From: an uncultured Flavobacteriales bacterium
Lineage (GTDB): Bacteria > Bacteroidota > Bacteroidia > Flavobacteriales_E > Vicingaceae
Assembly (NCBI GenBank): GCA_913059105.1
Contig: CAJXRL010000013.1
Span: forward strand, 1-20,351
Reading direction: 5' to 3'
Length of the DNA: 20,351 nucleotides
Shown here: positions 1-8,572 of the stretch, piece by piece
How the letters are laid out: each line of letters opens with the position of its first letter
Position numbering within the stretch: position 1 is the stretch's first letter
The notes under the pieces: model-generated
The model's database searches: none
What the model was told of the DNA's origin: nothing
The model's input: only the letters and a program-made list of their open reading frames with translations
Program-made: the position numbers and the translations under genes

Positions 1-33
1 TCTCGTGGGCTCGGAGATGTGTATAAGAGACAG
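1..33. other. Nextera sequencing adapter (artefact)
   Basis: These bases match the Illumina Nextera read-2 transposase adapter, lacking only its first G. They end in the 19-bp Tn5 mosaic end AGATGTGTATAAGAGACAG at 15-33. This is library-preparation sequence left on the contig end, not a natural transposon. Genomic sequence begins at about base 34, only 11 nt before the first start codon, so the promoter of the first gene is not in the window. Confidence 0.97.
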
Positions 34-44
34 AAATAAAATAC

Positions 45-2090
45 ATGAAAAAATTTCTTTTACCTGTTGCCTTTGGATTAGGATTTCTAGCTTGTAACAC
101 TCCTCAACAAACGGAGGAGCTTGTGCAGGAAGCCCAGAAAACTCCTGCTTTTGCATTAAGTAATTTGGATACTACAATTTCTCCTTGCGAAGATTTTTAT
201 CAATATGCAATTGGCGGTTGGTTAAAAGATAACCCAATTCCTTCAACAGAAAGTAGATGGAGTAGTTTTAATATTGTAACAGATTCGAATAACGCTAAAC
301 TGAAGAAAATATTTAGTGAATATTCTTCAAAAGAATTCGAAAAAGGTAGTTTGCAGCAAAAAATCGGAGACTTCTACAAAAGTGTTATGGATTCTGCAAA
401 GGCCGAAACACGTGGAATAGCACCAATCAAGAATCAATTATATAATATAGATACCGCCACAAATAAAAAAGAACTTGTTAGCCTAGCTGCTGAGTATAGT
501 CAAATTGGGGTTCGATCTTGGTTTAGTATATACGTTGGTCAAGATGACAAAAAAAGTGATGAATACATTACTCATATTTCTCAATCTGGGTTAGGTCTAC
601 CAGATCAGGCTTATTATACCAAAGATGATGAGAAGTCAAAAGAAATTCAAGAAGCATACAAGTATCACGTAATTAAAATGCTTTATTTGATTGAAGATAA
701 AGAAGCAGAAAGTAACGGGCCAAAAATTTACGAATTGGAAAGAAGAATGGCAGTTAATTCAATGACTAGAGTCGAGCGAAGAGATCCGGATAAAACATAT
801 AACAAGTACACAATTGAGCAATTAAATCACCTTTCTACCAACCTAAATTGGAATAATTACTTTTCAATTATTGGGTTAAAAAATGTTGAAAGTGTAATTG
901 TTTCTCAGCCTGATTATCTAAAATCTCTAGATAAATTAATTGCAGAATTCCCTCTTGAAGATTTGAAATCTTACCTAAAATGGAAAGTCATTAATGCGTA
1001 CGCATCTGAATTAAATCAAGATTTTGTTAATGCAAACTTTGATTTTTACAAAAGAACCTTAAGTGGCACTGAAGTGATGAAGTCAAGAGAAGAGCTTGCA
1101 CTTAGAAAAGTAAATGGGAGTTTAGGGGAATTAGTTGGTAATGCTTTTGTTGAACGGCATTTCCCAGAAGAATCTAAGGCAGACGTGCGTCAAATGGTTG
1201 AAAATTTAAGAGCAGTTTTTAAAGAAAGAGTTGAACAATTAGATTGGATGAGTGAAGAGACAAAGATAAAAGCTTTAGAAAAGTTGGATGCTTTTAAAAT
1301 GAAAATTGGTTATCCAGACAAGTGGACAGACTATTCTAGCTTAAACATTTCAGCTGATAATCAAGTCCGGAATATCATGAATTCGAGGAAGTTTAGTTTT
1401 AATAAAATGATTAGCAAATTGGGCAAACCTGTAGATAAAGAGGAGTGGTTTATGACACCTCAAACGGTTAATGCATATTACAGTTCTTCCCAGAATGAGA
1501 TTGTATTCCCTGCTGGAATTTTACAGCCTCCCTTCTACTCTGTTGATGCTGATGCAGCTTTAAATTATGGTGGAATTGGTGCTGTTATTGGTCACGAATT
1601 TAGCCACGGCTTTGACGACCAGGGAAGTAAATACGATGCCAATGGAAATTTAGCAAATTGGTGGACGGAAGAAGACAGAGCAAGGTTTGATAAAAGAGCT
1701 GACGTAGTGGTTAGGCAATTTGATGGATACTTCCCTTTAGCTGATTTACATATAAATGGCAACTTAACATTAGGAGAAAATATCGCAGATTTAGGGGGTG
1801 CAACCATGGCTTTCTATGCCTTAGAAAAAGAATTAGAAAGAATTGGAAAACCAGAACCAATTGATGGGTTCACGTATCAACAGCGATTTTTCTTAGGTTG
1901 GGCACAAGTTTGGCACATGAACATGACAGAAAAGGAATTGAGAAAAAGAATTGCAACAGATTCTCATTCTCCAGGTGAATATAGAGTAAAAGGACCTCTT
2001 GCAAATATGAGTGAATTTGCAGCAGCTTTTGGATGCTCTGACCCTGATTATATGGTAAATTCCGATTCTCTAAAAGCAGTGATTTGGTAA
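45..2090 (+). CDS. M13-family zinc metallopeptidase, lipoprotein (neprilysin/PepO-like)
   Basis: A 681-residue protein, full length for peptidase family M13 (neprilysin, endothelin-converting enzyme, bacterial PepO), which cleaves peptides. The N-terminus is a lipoprotein signal with lipobox L-A-C ending at Cys17, so it should be exported and lipid-anchored. The N-terminal M13 domain begins with a typical CEDFYQYAIGGW segment (about residues 48-59). The C-terminal catalytic domain has the substrate-binding NAYY motif (476-479), the zinc motif HEFSH (517-521), and GENIADLGG (577-585), in which Glu578 is the third zinc ligand and Asp582 the supporting acid. All catalytic residues are present, so it is probably active. 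The start is the first ATG and gives a proper signal peptide. A YkvA-like gene starts one base after its stop, suggesting co-transcription. The substrate is unknown; peptide scavenging or envelope turnover is inference. Confidence 0.95.
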   Translation: MKKFLLPVAFGLGFLACNTPQQTEELVQEAQKTPAFALSNLDTTISPCEDFYQYAIGGWLKDNPIPSTESRWSSFNIVTDSNNAKLKKIFSEYSSKEFEKGSLQQKIGDFYKSVMDSAKAETRGIAPIKNQLYNIDTATNKKELVSLAAEYSQIGVRSWFSIYVGQDDKKSDEYITHISQSGLGLPDQAYYTKDDEKSKEIQEAYKYHVIKMLYLIEDKEAESNGPKIYELERRMAVNSMTRVERRDPDKTYNKYTIEQLNHLSTNLNWNNYFSIIGLKNVESVIVSQPDYLKSLDKLIAEFPLEDLKSYLKWKVINAYASELNQDFVNANFDFYKRTLSGTEVMKSREELALRKVNGSLGELVGNAFVERHFPEESKADVRQMVENLRAVFKERVEQLDWMSEETKIKALEKLDAFKMKIGYPDKWTDYSSLNISADNQVRNIMNSRKFSFNKMISKLGKPVDKEEWFMTPQTVNAYYSSSQNEIVFPAGILQPPFYSVDADAALNYGGIGAVIGHEFSHGFDDQGSKYDANGNLANWWTEEDRARFDKRADVVVRQFDGYFPLADLHINGNLTLGENIADLGGATMAFYALEKELERIGKPEPIDGFTYQQRFFLGWAQVWHMNMTEKELRKRIATDSHSPGEYRVKGPLANMSEFAAAFGCSDPDYMVNSDSLKAVIW

Positions 2091-2091
2091 C

Positions 2092-2496
2092 ATGAAAGAA
2101 GATAACCAAGAGCCCAAGGGTTTTGCAAGAGCCAAACAAAAAACGGAAGAACTTCTCGAAAATGGGGAGAAACTTTCTAAATTGTTAGGTGATGCAAAAG
2201 AAAAGGCAAACCATAAAAAAGGGAAGTTAAAAAATGCCTGGAATGACCTCCAGGCACTTTTGCGTTTGGTTAATGCATGGTGGAAAAAAGAGTATCAAGA
2301 AATACCCTGGAAAACAATCCTATATGCAGCGTCTGCAATATTTTACTTTGTGAGCCCCTTGGATTTTATCCCAGATTTTATTCCCATTGCAGGTTTTCTG
2401 GATGACATTACAGTTATTGCCTTTGTTACCAATTCATTGAAAACAGACATTGACAAATTTAAAGAATGGGAAAACCTTCCAAAACATGAAGAATAA
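2092..2496 (+). CDS. YkvA family protein (DUF1232), small membrane protein
   Basis: A 134-residue protein with a lysine-rich, helical N-terminal half (about 1-70) and a C-terminal DUF1232/YkvA domain (about 75-120). The hallmark is the hydrophobic stretch around YFVSPLDFIPDFIPIAGFLDD (residues 85-105), with its repeated D-F-I-P and a Gly-x-x-D-D end. The family is widespread, usually has one or two membrane-embedded segments, and has no established biochemical role. The gene starts 1 nt after the M13 peptidase stop, and its last 11 nt overlap the preferred start of the methyltransferase, so the three genes are probably translationally coupled. The family call is firm and the function is unknown. 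Confidence 0.88.
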   Translation: MKEDNQEPKGFARAKQKTEELLENGEKLSKLLGDAKEKANHKKGKLKNAWNDLQALLRLVNAWWKKEYQEIPWKTILYAASAIFYFVSPLDFIPDFIPIAGFLDDITVIAFVTNSLKTDIDKFKEWENLPKHEE

Positions 2497-3274
2497 ACTT
2501 TGGCAAATTTGGCAGTACCTTAACTATTTACCACGTTGCGTTCACCTGCATGGTATACACTCCCCATTTGTATTTGAGCTTCATCACAGCCTATTTAAAG
2601 AGAAGGCAGACTTTTATGCTTTTGATGAGATAGAGTCTATTAGAGCAAAATTATTGCTAACACAGACTAAGCTTACAATTAAAGATTTAGGTGCAGGATC
2701 TTCCGTTCATAACTCTAATGAGAGAAGCATACAAGCCATTGCTCAAACAAGTTTAAAACCAGCCAAGACTGCTCAATTACTATTTCACGTTGTTCGTCAT
2801 TTCAAGCCACTAAAGTTAGTGGAACTTGGCACTTGTTTAGGCATTACAAGTGCTTATTTGGCAAAGGCAAATCCGAAAGGCCAGCTTACTACCTTGGAAG
2901 GAGCTTCGGAATTGGCAAAAGTTGCCAAAGTAAATTTCTCAAAACTCAACATTGCTAACGTTACACAAGTTCAAGGAAATTTTGACAATACATTTGAGGG
3001 CGAATTAGTTAAATTAAAAGAAGTTGATTTTGTATTTTTTGATGGAAACCACCAAAAAGAACCTACTCTACGCTATTTTGAACAAGCTTTACGGTTTGCA
3101 AACGAGAATAGCGTATTTGTTTTCGACGACATTTATTGGTCAAAGCAAATGACTCAAGCATGGAAAATCATTAAAGCTCATCACAAAGTGACCGTTACCA
3201 TTGATTGTTTTGCTATGGGATTTGTATTCTTTAAAAAGGACCAAGCTAAAGAACATTTTACCGTTTATCATTAA
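2486..3274 (+). CDS. Class I SAM-dependent O-methyltransferase-like protein
   Basis: A 262-residue protein with a Rossmann-type SAM-binding core. Motif I is VELGTCLGIT (residues 112-121), an acidic residue at the end of strand 2 (Glu138) should hold the ribose of SAM, and DFVFFDGNH (181-189) with FDDIYWS (213-219) resembles the O-methyltransferase/Methyltransf_24 group. The 100-residue N-terminal extension containing HLHGIHSPFVFELH is seen in Bacteroidota homologues but has no known role. I chose the ATG at 2486 because the protein then starts MKNKLWQ, overlapping the YkvA gene by 11 nt. An in-frame ATG at 2450 would add 12 residues lying wholly inside the upstream gene. The substrate cannot be read from the sequence. 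Confidence 0.86.
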   Translation: MKNKLWQIWQYLNYLPRCVHLHGIHSPFVFELHHSLFKEKADFYAFDEIESIRAKLLLTQTKLTIKDLGAGSSVHNSNERSIQAIAQTSLKPAKTAQLLFHVVRHFKPLKLVELGTCLGITSAYLAKANPKGQLTTLEGASELAKVAKVNFSKLNIANVTQVQGNFDNTFEGELVKLKEVDFVFFDGNHQKEPTLRYFEQALRFANENSVFVFDDIYWSKQMTQAWKIIKAHHKVTVTIDCFAMGFVFFKKDQAKEHFTVYH

Positions 3275-3300
3275 GCAGTTTTACATTCCAATTAAAGAAT

Positions 3301-3308
3301 TACTTTTG
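3301..3308 (+). promoter_or_regulatory. Possible -7 promoter element (TACTTTTG) upstream of the ABC ATPase
   Basis: TACTTTTG fits the Bacteroidota -7 consensus TAnnTTTG. No TTG lies 17-23 nt upstream, only a T-rich GTTTTAC. If used, transcription would start within a few bases of the ATG at 3316, giving an almost leaderless message. It is weak evidence without a -33 element. Confidence 0.3.
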
Positions 3309-3315
3309 AGTTATT

Positions 3316-4026
3316 ATGGGTTCAAAACCAATTATTGAAATAGAAAAACTGGTTCGTAATTTTCGCTTAGGAAAGCAAGAGATTAAAGTTTTAAAAGCAT
3401 TATCGTTCACCATTCAAAAGAATGAGTACGTCGCTTTAATGGGACCTTCAGGTTCCGGAAAATCAACTCTTATGAACTTAATTGGCTGTTTGGACACCCC
3501 TACTTCAGGAAAGTACATTTTAAATAACCAAGATGTAAGTCAACTATCGGATGATGAATTGGCACAAATTAGAAATAAAGAAATTGGTTTTGTTTTTCAA
3601 ACATTTAATTTATTGCCAAGAGCAACCGCTTTGGATAATGTAGCACTCCCGCTTATTTATGCTGGTTTATCGAAGTCAAAAAGAGAGGAACGTGCCATGC
3701 AAGTCCTAACAGAAGTTGGATTAAGTGATAGAGTTAAACACAAACCCAATGAATTATCAGGTGGCCAGCGCCAAAGAGTTGCAGTTGCACGAGCTTTAGT
3801 CAACTCACCCTCTATTATTTTAGCAGATGAGCCAACAGGTAATTTAGATTCAAAAACGTCACATGAAATCATGGGGCTCTTGGACATCATTCACAAAGCC
3901 GGGAATACTATTATTTTAGTAACGCATGAGGAAGACATTGCCCAGCATGCGCATCGTATCATTCGTCTAAGAGACGGAAACATTGAAAGTGATGAAATGA
4001 ACACTTCTATCAAGTCTTTTGTTTAG
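3316..4026 (+). CDS. ABC transporter ATP-binding protein, MacB/LolD type
   Basis: A 236-residue ATPase subunit with every nucleotide-binding motif: Walker A GPSGSGKST (43-51), Q-loop Gln95, signature LSGGQ (147-151), Walker B IILADEP (167-173), and H-loop His204. The sequence (IGCLDTPTSG, FVFQTFNLLPR, ADEPTGNLDS) is typical of the LolD/MacB/FtsE-like branch, which drives type-VII permeases for lipoprotein sorting, mechanotransmission or export rather than import. No MacB- or LolCE-like permease is next to it, so its membrane partner must be encoded elsewhere. Which member of the branch it is cannot be decided from this protein alone. The gene starts 41 nt after the methyltransferase, perhaps from its own weak promoter. 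Confidence 0.92.
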   Translation: MGSKPIIEIEKLVRNFRLGKQEIKVLKALSFTIQKNEYVALMGPSGSGKSTLMNLIGCLDTPTSGKYILNNQDVSQLSDDELAQIRNKEIGFVFQTFNLLPRATALDNVALPLIYAGLSKSKREERAMQVLTEVGLSDRVKHKPNELSGGQRQRVAVARALVNSPSIILADEPTGNLDSKTSHEIMGLLDIIHKAGNTIILVTHEEDIAQHAHRIIRLRDGNIESDEMNTSIKSFV

Positions 4027-4137
4027 CTCGACCGTTGCAAGAAAAAGTTCTCAGATTAACATTAAATTGAACATTTATCGAATACATGCGTATTCTTCTA
4101 TAATTGTGGAAATTTGAACAACAGAATCTTTAAATAC

Positions 4138-4686
4138 ATGAAAATATATACAAAGAAGGGCGATAATGGAACAACTTCACTAATTGGAGGAACAAGAGTA
4201 CCAAAGCACCATTTACGAATTGAATCGTACGGAACTGTTGACGAATTGAACTCGTATATTGGTTTAATTAGAGACCAAGACATAAGCAAAAAAGACATTG
4301 AAGTATTGTTGGAGATTCAGGATCGATTATTTACCATAGGTTCTCATTTAGCTGCTGAACCTGGTAAGTCGAAAATGGTTTTACCAGATTTATTTGAAGA
4401 GGATATAACATTTTTGGAAAACGAAATTGACCGGATGGATAACCAATTAGAAGAAATGAGATCATTTGTTTTACCCGGAGGCAATACGGTGGTCTCATAT
4501 TCACACATTGCTCGATGTGTATGTCGTAGAGCTGAGCGAGTTACAGTACAATTAGCTGAAGAAAGTGAGGTTAATAATAAGGTGATTTCATACTTAAATC
4601 GCTTATCTGACTACTTATTCACTTTATCGCGAAAATTGACGAAAGATTTGGGCGCTAAGGAAATAGCCTGGGTACCTAAGAAATAG
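4138..4686 (+). CDS. Corrinoid (cob(I)alamin) adenosyltransferase, PduO type
   Basis: A 182-residue protein of the usual size for PduO-type ATP:cob(I)alamin adenosyltransferases, which transfer the adenosyl group of ATP to reduced cobalamin to make coenzyme B12. The N-terminal ATP-binding motif TKKGDNGTTSL (5-15), the RSFVLPGG turn (108-115), the RCVCRRAER helix (126-134) with its conserved Arg and Glu, and NRLSDYLF (154-161) are all present. I place the start at ATG 4138 because family members begin MKIYTKKGD; an upstream in-frame TTG at 4114 would add eight untypical residues. No other B12 gene or B12-dependent mutase lies in the window, so it presumably serves a mutase encoded elsewhere, such as methylmalonyl-CoA mutase. 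Confidence 0.93.
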   Translation: MKIYTKKGDNGTTSLIGGTRVPKHHLRIESYGTVDELNSYIGLIRDQDISKKDIEVLLEIQDRLFTIGSHLAAEPGKSKMVLPDLFEEDITFLENEIDRMDNQLEEMRSFVLPGGNTVVSYSHIARCVCRRAERVTVQLAEESEVNNKVISYLNRLSDYLFTLSRKLTKDLGAKEIAWVPKK

Positions 4687-4738
4687 TTAATTTCTGATAA
4701 CCAATAATTTAACAAAAAAAAAAGAATTTTAAAATTGC

Positions 4739-4768
4739 TTGTTTCTAAAGGCAAAAAAATTACTTTTG
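4739..4768 (+). promoter_or_regulatory. Bacteroidota-type promoter for the DUF2795 gene
   Basis: A -33 element TTG (4739-4741), a 19-nt spacer and the -7 element TACTTTTG (4761-4768) fit the Bacteroidota sigma-A consensus. The inferred transcription start is near 4774, giving a leader of about 20 nt before the ATG at 4794. It is the best-formed promoter in the window, and it shows that the small gene can be expressed independently of the upstream genes. Confidence 0.7.
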
Positions 4769-4793
4769 CGAAGAATCAAAAACGAGAACGGAA

Positions 4794-5015
4794 ATGTATT
4801 GGACATTAGAATTAGCTTCCTATTTGGAAGACGCACCCTGGCCAGCGACCAAAGACGAATTAATTGACTTTGCAATTAGAGCCGGTGCTCCACTAGAAGT
4901 AGTTGAAAATCTCCAGGAAATTGAAGATGAAGGTGAATCATATGAAACGATTGAGGACATATGGCCCGACTATCCGACAAAGGAAGATTTCTTCTTTAAC
5001 GAAGACGAGTATTAA
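4794..5015 (+). CDS. DUF2795 domain-containing small acidic protein
   Basis: A 73-residue, strongly acidic protein. Its first about 50 residues (YWTLELASYLEDAPWPATKDEL, then IDFAIRAGAPLEVVENLQEI) look like the DUF2795 fold. The C-terminal tail (IEDIWPDYPTKEDFFFNEDEY) is typical of the short Bacteroidota version found beside secA. No catalytic motif or membrane segment is visible, and the function is unknown. It has its own promoter and is closed by a strong hairpin terminator, so it is a single-gene transcript. The secA neighbourhood is suggestive of a shared role, but only by association. Confidence 0.82.
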   Translation: MYWTLELASYLEDAPWPATKDELIDFAIRAGAPLEVVENLQEIEDEGESYETIEDIWPDYPTKEDFFFNEDEY

Positions 5016-5032
5016 TTACAATAATAGTTTAC

Positions 5033-5068
5033 AAAGGCTGTTTCATTCATTTGAGACAGCCTTTTTTT
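5033..5068 (+). terminator. Rho-independent terminator after the DUF2795 gene
   Basis: A 12-bp stem (5033-5044 pairing with 5053-5064, one G-T wobble) with an 8-nt loop runs into seven consecutive Ts (5062-5068). It lies 17 nt past the stop codon and separates the DUF2795 transcript from secA. It is a textbook intrinsic terminator. Confidence 0.88.
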
Positions 5069-5136
5069 ATGCCTCAGCGACAAGATGTCCGACTTTCGTA
5101 AAAAGGTCTGACTATTGCCATAGGTTTCAAAGATTT

Positions 5137-5172
5137 TTGAGCCCAAAGCCAGTCTTTAATTGATTAACTTTG
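5137..5172 (+). promoter_or_regulatory. Probable secA promoter
   Basis: The -7 element TAACTTTG (5165-5172) fits TAnnTTTG exactly. The nearest -33 match is TTTTTG ending at 5139, with a 25-nt spacer, a little longer than the usual 17-23. Transcription would start near 5178, leaving a leader of about 34 nt before the ATG at 5212. The element lies after the terminator, as expected for an independent secA transcript. Confidence 0.5.
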
Positions 5173-5211
5173 CTCTCGTTTCAAAAAAAACACCCAACTG
5201 AAGACAAACTT

Positions 5212-8200
5212 ATGTTCGGAGCACTAACAAAAACTTTCCACAAGCTGATGGGAAGTAAAGCAGACAGAGATTTAAAAGAAGTAACGCCATTGGTTGAAAA
5301 AATCAAGGCTGCTTTCCCGGCTTTAGCAACTCTTACTAATGACGAGTTAAGAGCTAAAACCATTAATTTTAAAGCTAAAATTCAAGCTCATATTGCAGCT
5401 GAATTATCAGAAATTGATGCGCTAAAAGCAAAAGCAGAAGCTACTGCAGACATTAATGAGAAAGAAGACACTTATGCTGAAATCGATAAAATAGAAGGAA
5501 GCATTGATGGCAAAATTGAAGAAGTACTATTAGAAATTTTACCTGAGGCTTTTGCAGTTGTGAAAGAAACGGCTAGAAGGTTTACTGAAAACGAAAAAAT
5601 AGAAGTTACGGCCTCACAAATGGATCGTGATATTGCTGCTGAAAGAGATAGTGTTGCCATTTTAAATGAAAAAGCTCAGTGGAACACCACGTGGAATGCT
5701 GCAGGAGCTGAAGTTAAGTGGGACATGATTCACTACGATGTTCAGCTGATTGGTGGAATTACATTGCACACAGGGAAAATTGCTGAGATGGCTACTGGTG
5801 AAGGTAAAACGTTGGTTGCAACCCTGCCGGTATACTTAAATGCTTTGGCGGGAAGAGGAGTTCACTTGGTAACAGTAAATAATTACCTCGCACAAAGGGA
5901 TTCTGAGTGGATGGGACCTTTGTTTGAATTTCATGGCTTAACGATAGATTGTATTGACAATCACCAACCTAATTCCCCTGAACGAATAGCTGCTTACAAA
6001 GCAGATATTACTTACGGTACAAACAACGAATTTGGATTTGATTATTTGAGAGATAACATGTCTCGAACTCCTGAAGAGTTAGTGCAGCGAAAGCCGCACT
6101 ATGCCATTATTGATGAAGTAGATTCTGTATTAATTGATGATGCTAGAACGCCATTAATTATTTCAGGTCCAACACCAAAGGGTGATATTCATGAATTTGC
6201 TGAGCTAAAACCGGTAATTGACAAATTAGTAAACGCACAAAAGAAGTTAATTACCACGTTAATTGCCGATGCTAAAAAGAAATTAAACTCAGAAGTTACA
6301 GACTCAAAAGAGCAGAAAAAACTGACTGAAGAAGGCGGAATGGCATTGCTAAGAAGTTTTAGAGGTTTACCAAAGCACAAAGCTTTAATTAAGTTTTTAA
6401 GTGAGCCAGGCATTCGAGCACAATTGCAAAAGACTGAGAATTATTACATGCAAGATCAATCGAAGGAAATGCACCTCGTTGATGCTGAATTATTTTTCAC
6501 AATAGACGAAAAGAACAATTCTATAGAGCTTTCTGAAAAAGGAATAGAACTTCTTTCGGGTACTGGAGGCGATACTGATTTCTTTGTACTTCCTGATTTG
6601 AGCACACTTTTAGGACAGGCCGAAAAGTCAGGAAAAAGTGAAGATGAAGTAATTGCTGACAAAGATCAAATTATAAACGATTACTCTATAAAGGCAGAAC
6701 GTATTCACACCGTAAACCAATTACTGAAAGCATATACTTTGTTTGAAAAAGACACTGAGTATGTTGTAATGGACAACAAAGTGAAAATTGTTGATGAGCA
6801 AACTGGTCGTATTATGGAAGGTAGACGTTATTCTGACGGCCTACACCAAGCAATTGAATCGAAAGAAAACGTAAAAGTAGAAGCAGCTACACAGACGTAT
6901 GCAACGGTTACGTTACAGAATTTTTTCAGAATGTACCACAAGCTTTCAGGTATGACTGGAACAGCGGAAACTGAGGCAGGAGAATTATGGGACATCTATG
7001 AATTGGACGTTGTTGTAATTCCAACTAACCGCCCGATTACGAGAGATGACAGAGAAGATCTAGTTTATAAAACCACTCGTGAAAAATACAATGCAGTAAT
7101 TGCTGAAACGGAAATTTTAGTAAAAGCTGGTAGACCTGTTTTAGTTGGAACAACTTCAGTTGAAATCTCTGAGTTATTGAGTAGAATGTTGAAGATGAAA
7201 AACATCAAGCACAACGTTCTGAATGCAAAAATGCACCAACGAGAGTCGGAGATTGTTACTGAAGCGGGAAAAGCAGGAGCGGTTACTATTGCAACCAACA
7301 TGGCCGGTCGTGGAACGGATATTAAGCTATCTAAAGAAGTGATAGAGTCTGGAGGTCTTGCTATTATTGGTACAGAGCGTCACGAATCTAGAAGGGTAGA
7401 TAGACAGTTAAGAGGTCGAGCAGGTAGACAAGGTGATCCAGGAAGTTCTCAGTTCTACGTTTCACTAGAAGATAACTTAATGCGTTTGTTTGGCTCTGAA
7501 AGAATTGCCAAATTGATGGACAGAATGGGCTTAGAGGAGGGCGAAGTAATTCAGCACTCCATGATTACTAAGTCAATTGAACGAGCGCAAAAAAAGGTAG
7601 AAGAAAACAACTTTGGGATTCGTAAGCGATTATTGGAGTATGACGATGTCATGAACTCTCAACGTGAGGTAATTTACAAGCGAAGAAGAAATGCATTATT
7701 TGGTGAGCGACTAAATGTTGACATCTCAAATATGATGTATGATTCCACTGGAACTATTGTTCAATATGGATTAGAAGGAAAAGATTTTGAAGATTTTAAA
7801 TTTGAATTGATTCGAAACTTCAGCATGGACAGTCCTGTGAGCGAAGAGGAATTCATGAATTCTAGAGAAGAGGAATTGACAGAAAGTATTTACGGTATAG
7901 CGTATAAAAACTACAAGAATAAGTCTGAAATGGTTTCTAGAACCGCTTTTCCAGTAATTAAGGACGTTTATGAAAATGAAGCGAATAACTTCGAGAATAT
8001 CGTTGTTCCTTTTACTGATGGAAAGAAAACCATTCAGGTAGTTACTCCTCTTGAAGAAGCGTACAAGACAGAAGCCAAATCATTAATTAATTCATTTGAG
8101 AAGAATGTTATTCTAGCCATGATTGACAATTCGTGGAAAGAACATTTGCGTGAGATGGATGACTTGAAGCAATCTGTTCAGGGTGCTGTTTACGAACAAA

Positions 8201-8550
8201 AAGATCCGTTATTGATTTATAAGTTCGAAGCGTTTGAGTTATTTAAACAAATGATTGACAGAACCAACAAGGAGATTATTGCTTTCTTAATGAAAGGGAA
8301 TTTACCTCAGCAGGAAGCTCAATCTCAAGTGCAACAAGCTTCTTTGCCAAGACGAGAGCAGCCTAAACTGCAAACTTCAAGAACTGAAGTACCTAGCTTT
8401 AGCAAAGGTAGCGATGGAGGACAGGAAGGTGGAAACCCTGAAGCTCCGAGACCTAAACCACAACCAGTTAGAGTTGAAGCAAAAGTGGGAAGGAATGAGC
8501 CATGTCCTTGTGGAAGTGGCAAAAAATTCAAACAATGCCACGGAAAGTAA
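5212..8550 (+). CDS. secA: Preprotein translocase ATPase SecA
   Basis: A 1112-residue SecA, the cytoplasmic motor that pushes unfolded preproteins through SecYEG. Walker A GEGKT is at 196-200, followed by GTNNEFGFDYLRDN, the DEVDSVLIDDARTPLIISG DEAD-box region (ending at Gly319), ATNMAGRGTDIKL, and the GRAGRQGDPG arginine-finger region. The C-terminus has a proline-rich linker and a zinc-binding tail (Cys1098, Cys1100, Cys1109, His1110) for SecB/ribosome contact. It is longer than the roughly 900-residue E. coli protein because of a charged helical insert near residues 60-105 and about 80 extra residues between 319 and 517 in the preprotein cross-linking region, both usual in Bacteroidota. 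I chose ATG 5212 (MFGALTKTF) because the in-frame TTG at 5170 lies inside the promoter. Confidence 0.98.
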   Translation: MFGALTKTFHKLMGSKADRDLKEVTPLVEKIKAAFPALATLTNDELRAKTINFKAKIQAHIAAELSEIDALKAKAEATADINEKEDTYAEIDKIEGSIDGKIEEVLLEILPEAFAVVKETARRFTENEKIEVTASQMDRDIAAERDSVAILNEKAQWNTTWNAAGAEVKWDMIHYDVQLIGGITLHTGKIAEMATGEGKTLVATLPVYLNALAGRGVHLVTVNNYLAQRDSEWMGPLFEFHGLTIDCIDNHQPNSPERIAAYKADITYGTNNEFGFDYLRDNMSRTPEELVQRKPHYAIIDEVDSVLIDDARTPLIISGPTPKGDIHEFAELKPVIDKLVNAQKKLITTLIADAKKKLNSEVTDSKEQKKLTEEGGMALLRSFRGLPKHKALIKFLSEPGIRAQLQKTENYYMQDQSKEMHLVDAELFFTIDEKNNSIELSEKGIELLSGTGGDTDFFVLPDLSTLLGQAEKSGKSEDEVIADKDQIINDYSIKAERIHTVNQLLKAYTLFEKDTEYVVMDNKVKIVDEQTGRIMEGRRYSDGLHQAIESKENVKVEAATQTYATVTLQNFFRMYHKLSGMTGTAETEAGELWDIYELDVVVIPTNRPITRDDREDLVYKTTREKYNAVIAETEILVKAGRPVLVGTTSVEISELLSRMLKMKNIKHNVLNAKMHQRESEIVTEAGKAGAVTIATNMAGRGTDIKLSKEVIESGGLAIIGTERHESRRVDRQLRGRAGRQGDPGSSQFYVSLEDNLMRLFGSERIAKLMDRMGLEEGEVIQHSMITKSIERAQKKVEENNFGIRKRLLEYDDVMNSQREVIYKRRRNALFGERLNVDISNMMYDSTGTIVQYGLEGKDFEDFKFELIRNFSMDSPVSEEEFMNSREEELTESIYGIAYKNYKNKSEMVSRTAFPVIKDVYENEANNFENIVVPFTDGKKTIQVVTPLEEAYKTEAKSLINSFEKNVILAMIDNSWKEHLREMDDLKQSVQGAVYEQKDPLLIYKFEAFELFKQMIDRTNKEIIAFLMKGNLPQQEAQSQVQQASLPRREQPKLQTSRTEVPSFSKGSDGGQEGGNPEAPRPKPQPVRVEAKVGRNEPCPCGSGKKFKQCHGK

Positions 8551-8572
8551 TATATTAGCTATTTTGTAAAAG

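Noticed and set aside
15..33. Tn5 mosaic end suggesting a transposon
   Set aside because: It is embedded in the full Nextera adapter at the contig tip, so it is a library artefact.
2450..2485. Upstream ATG extension of the methyltransferase
   Set aside because: It adds 12 residues lying inside the YkvA gene, and the product from 2486 begins more naturally.
4903..5163. A plus-strand 86-codon frame overlapping the DUF2795 gene and running to the secA promoter
   Set aside because: It is another frame of the DUF2795 gene and passes through the terminator hairpin; the product has no recognisable features.
5170..5211. TTG start extending SecA by 14 residues
   Set aside because: The TTG is part of the TAACTTTG promoter element, and SecA proteins typically begin close to the MFGALTKTF position.
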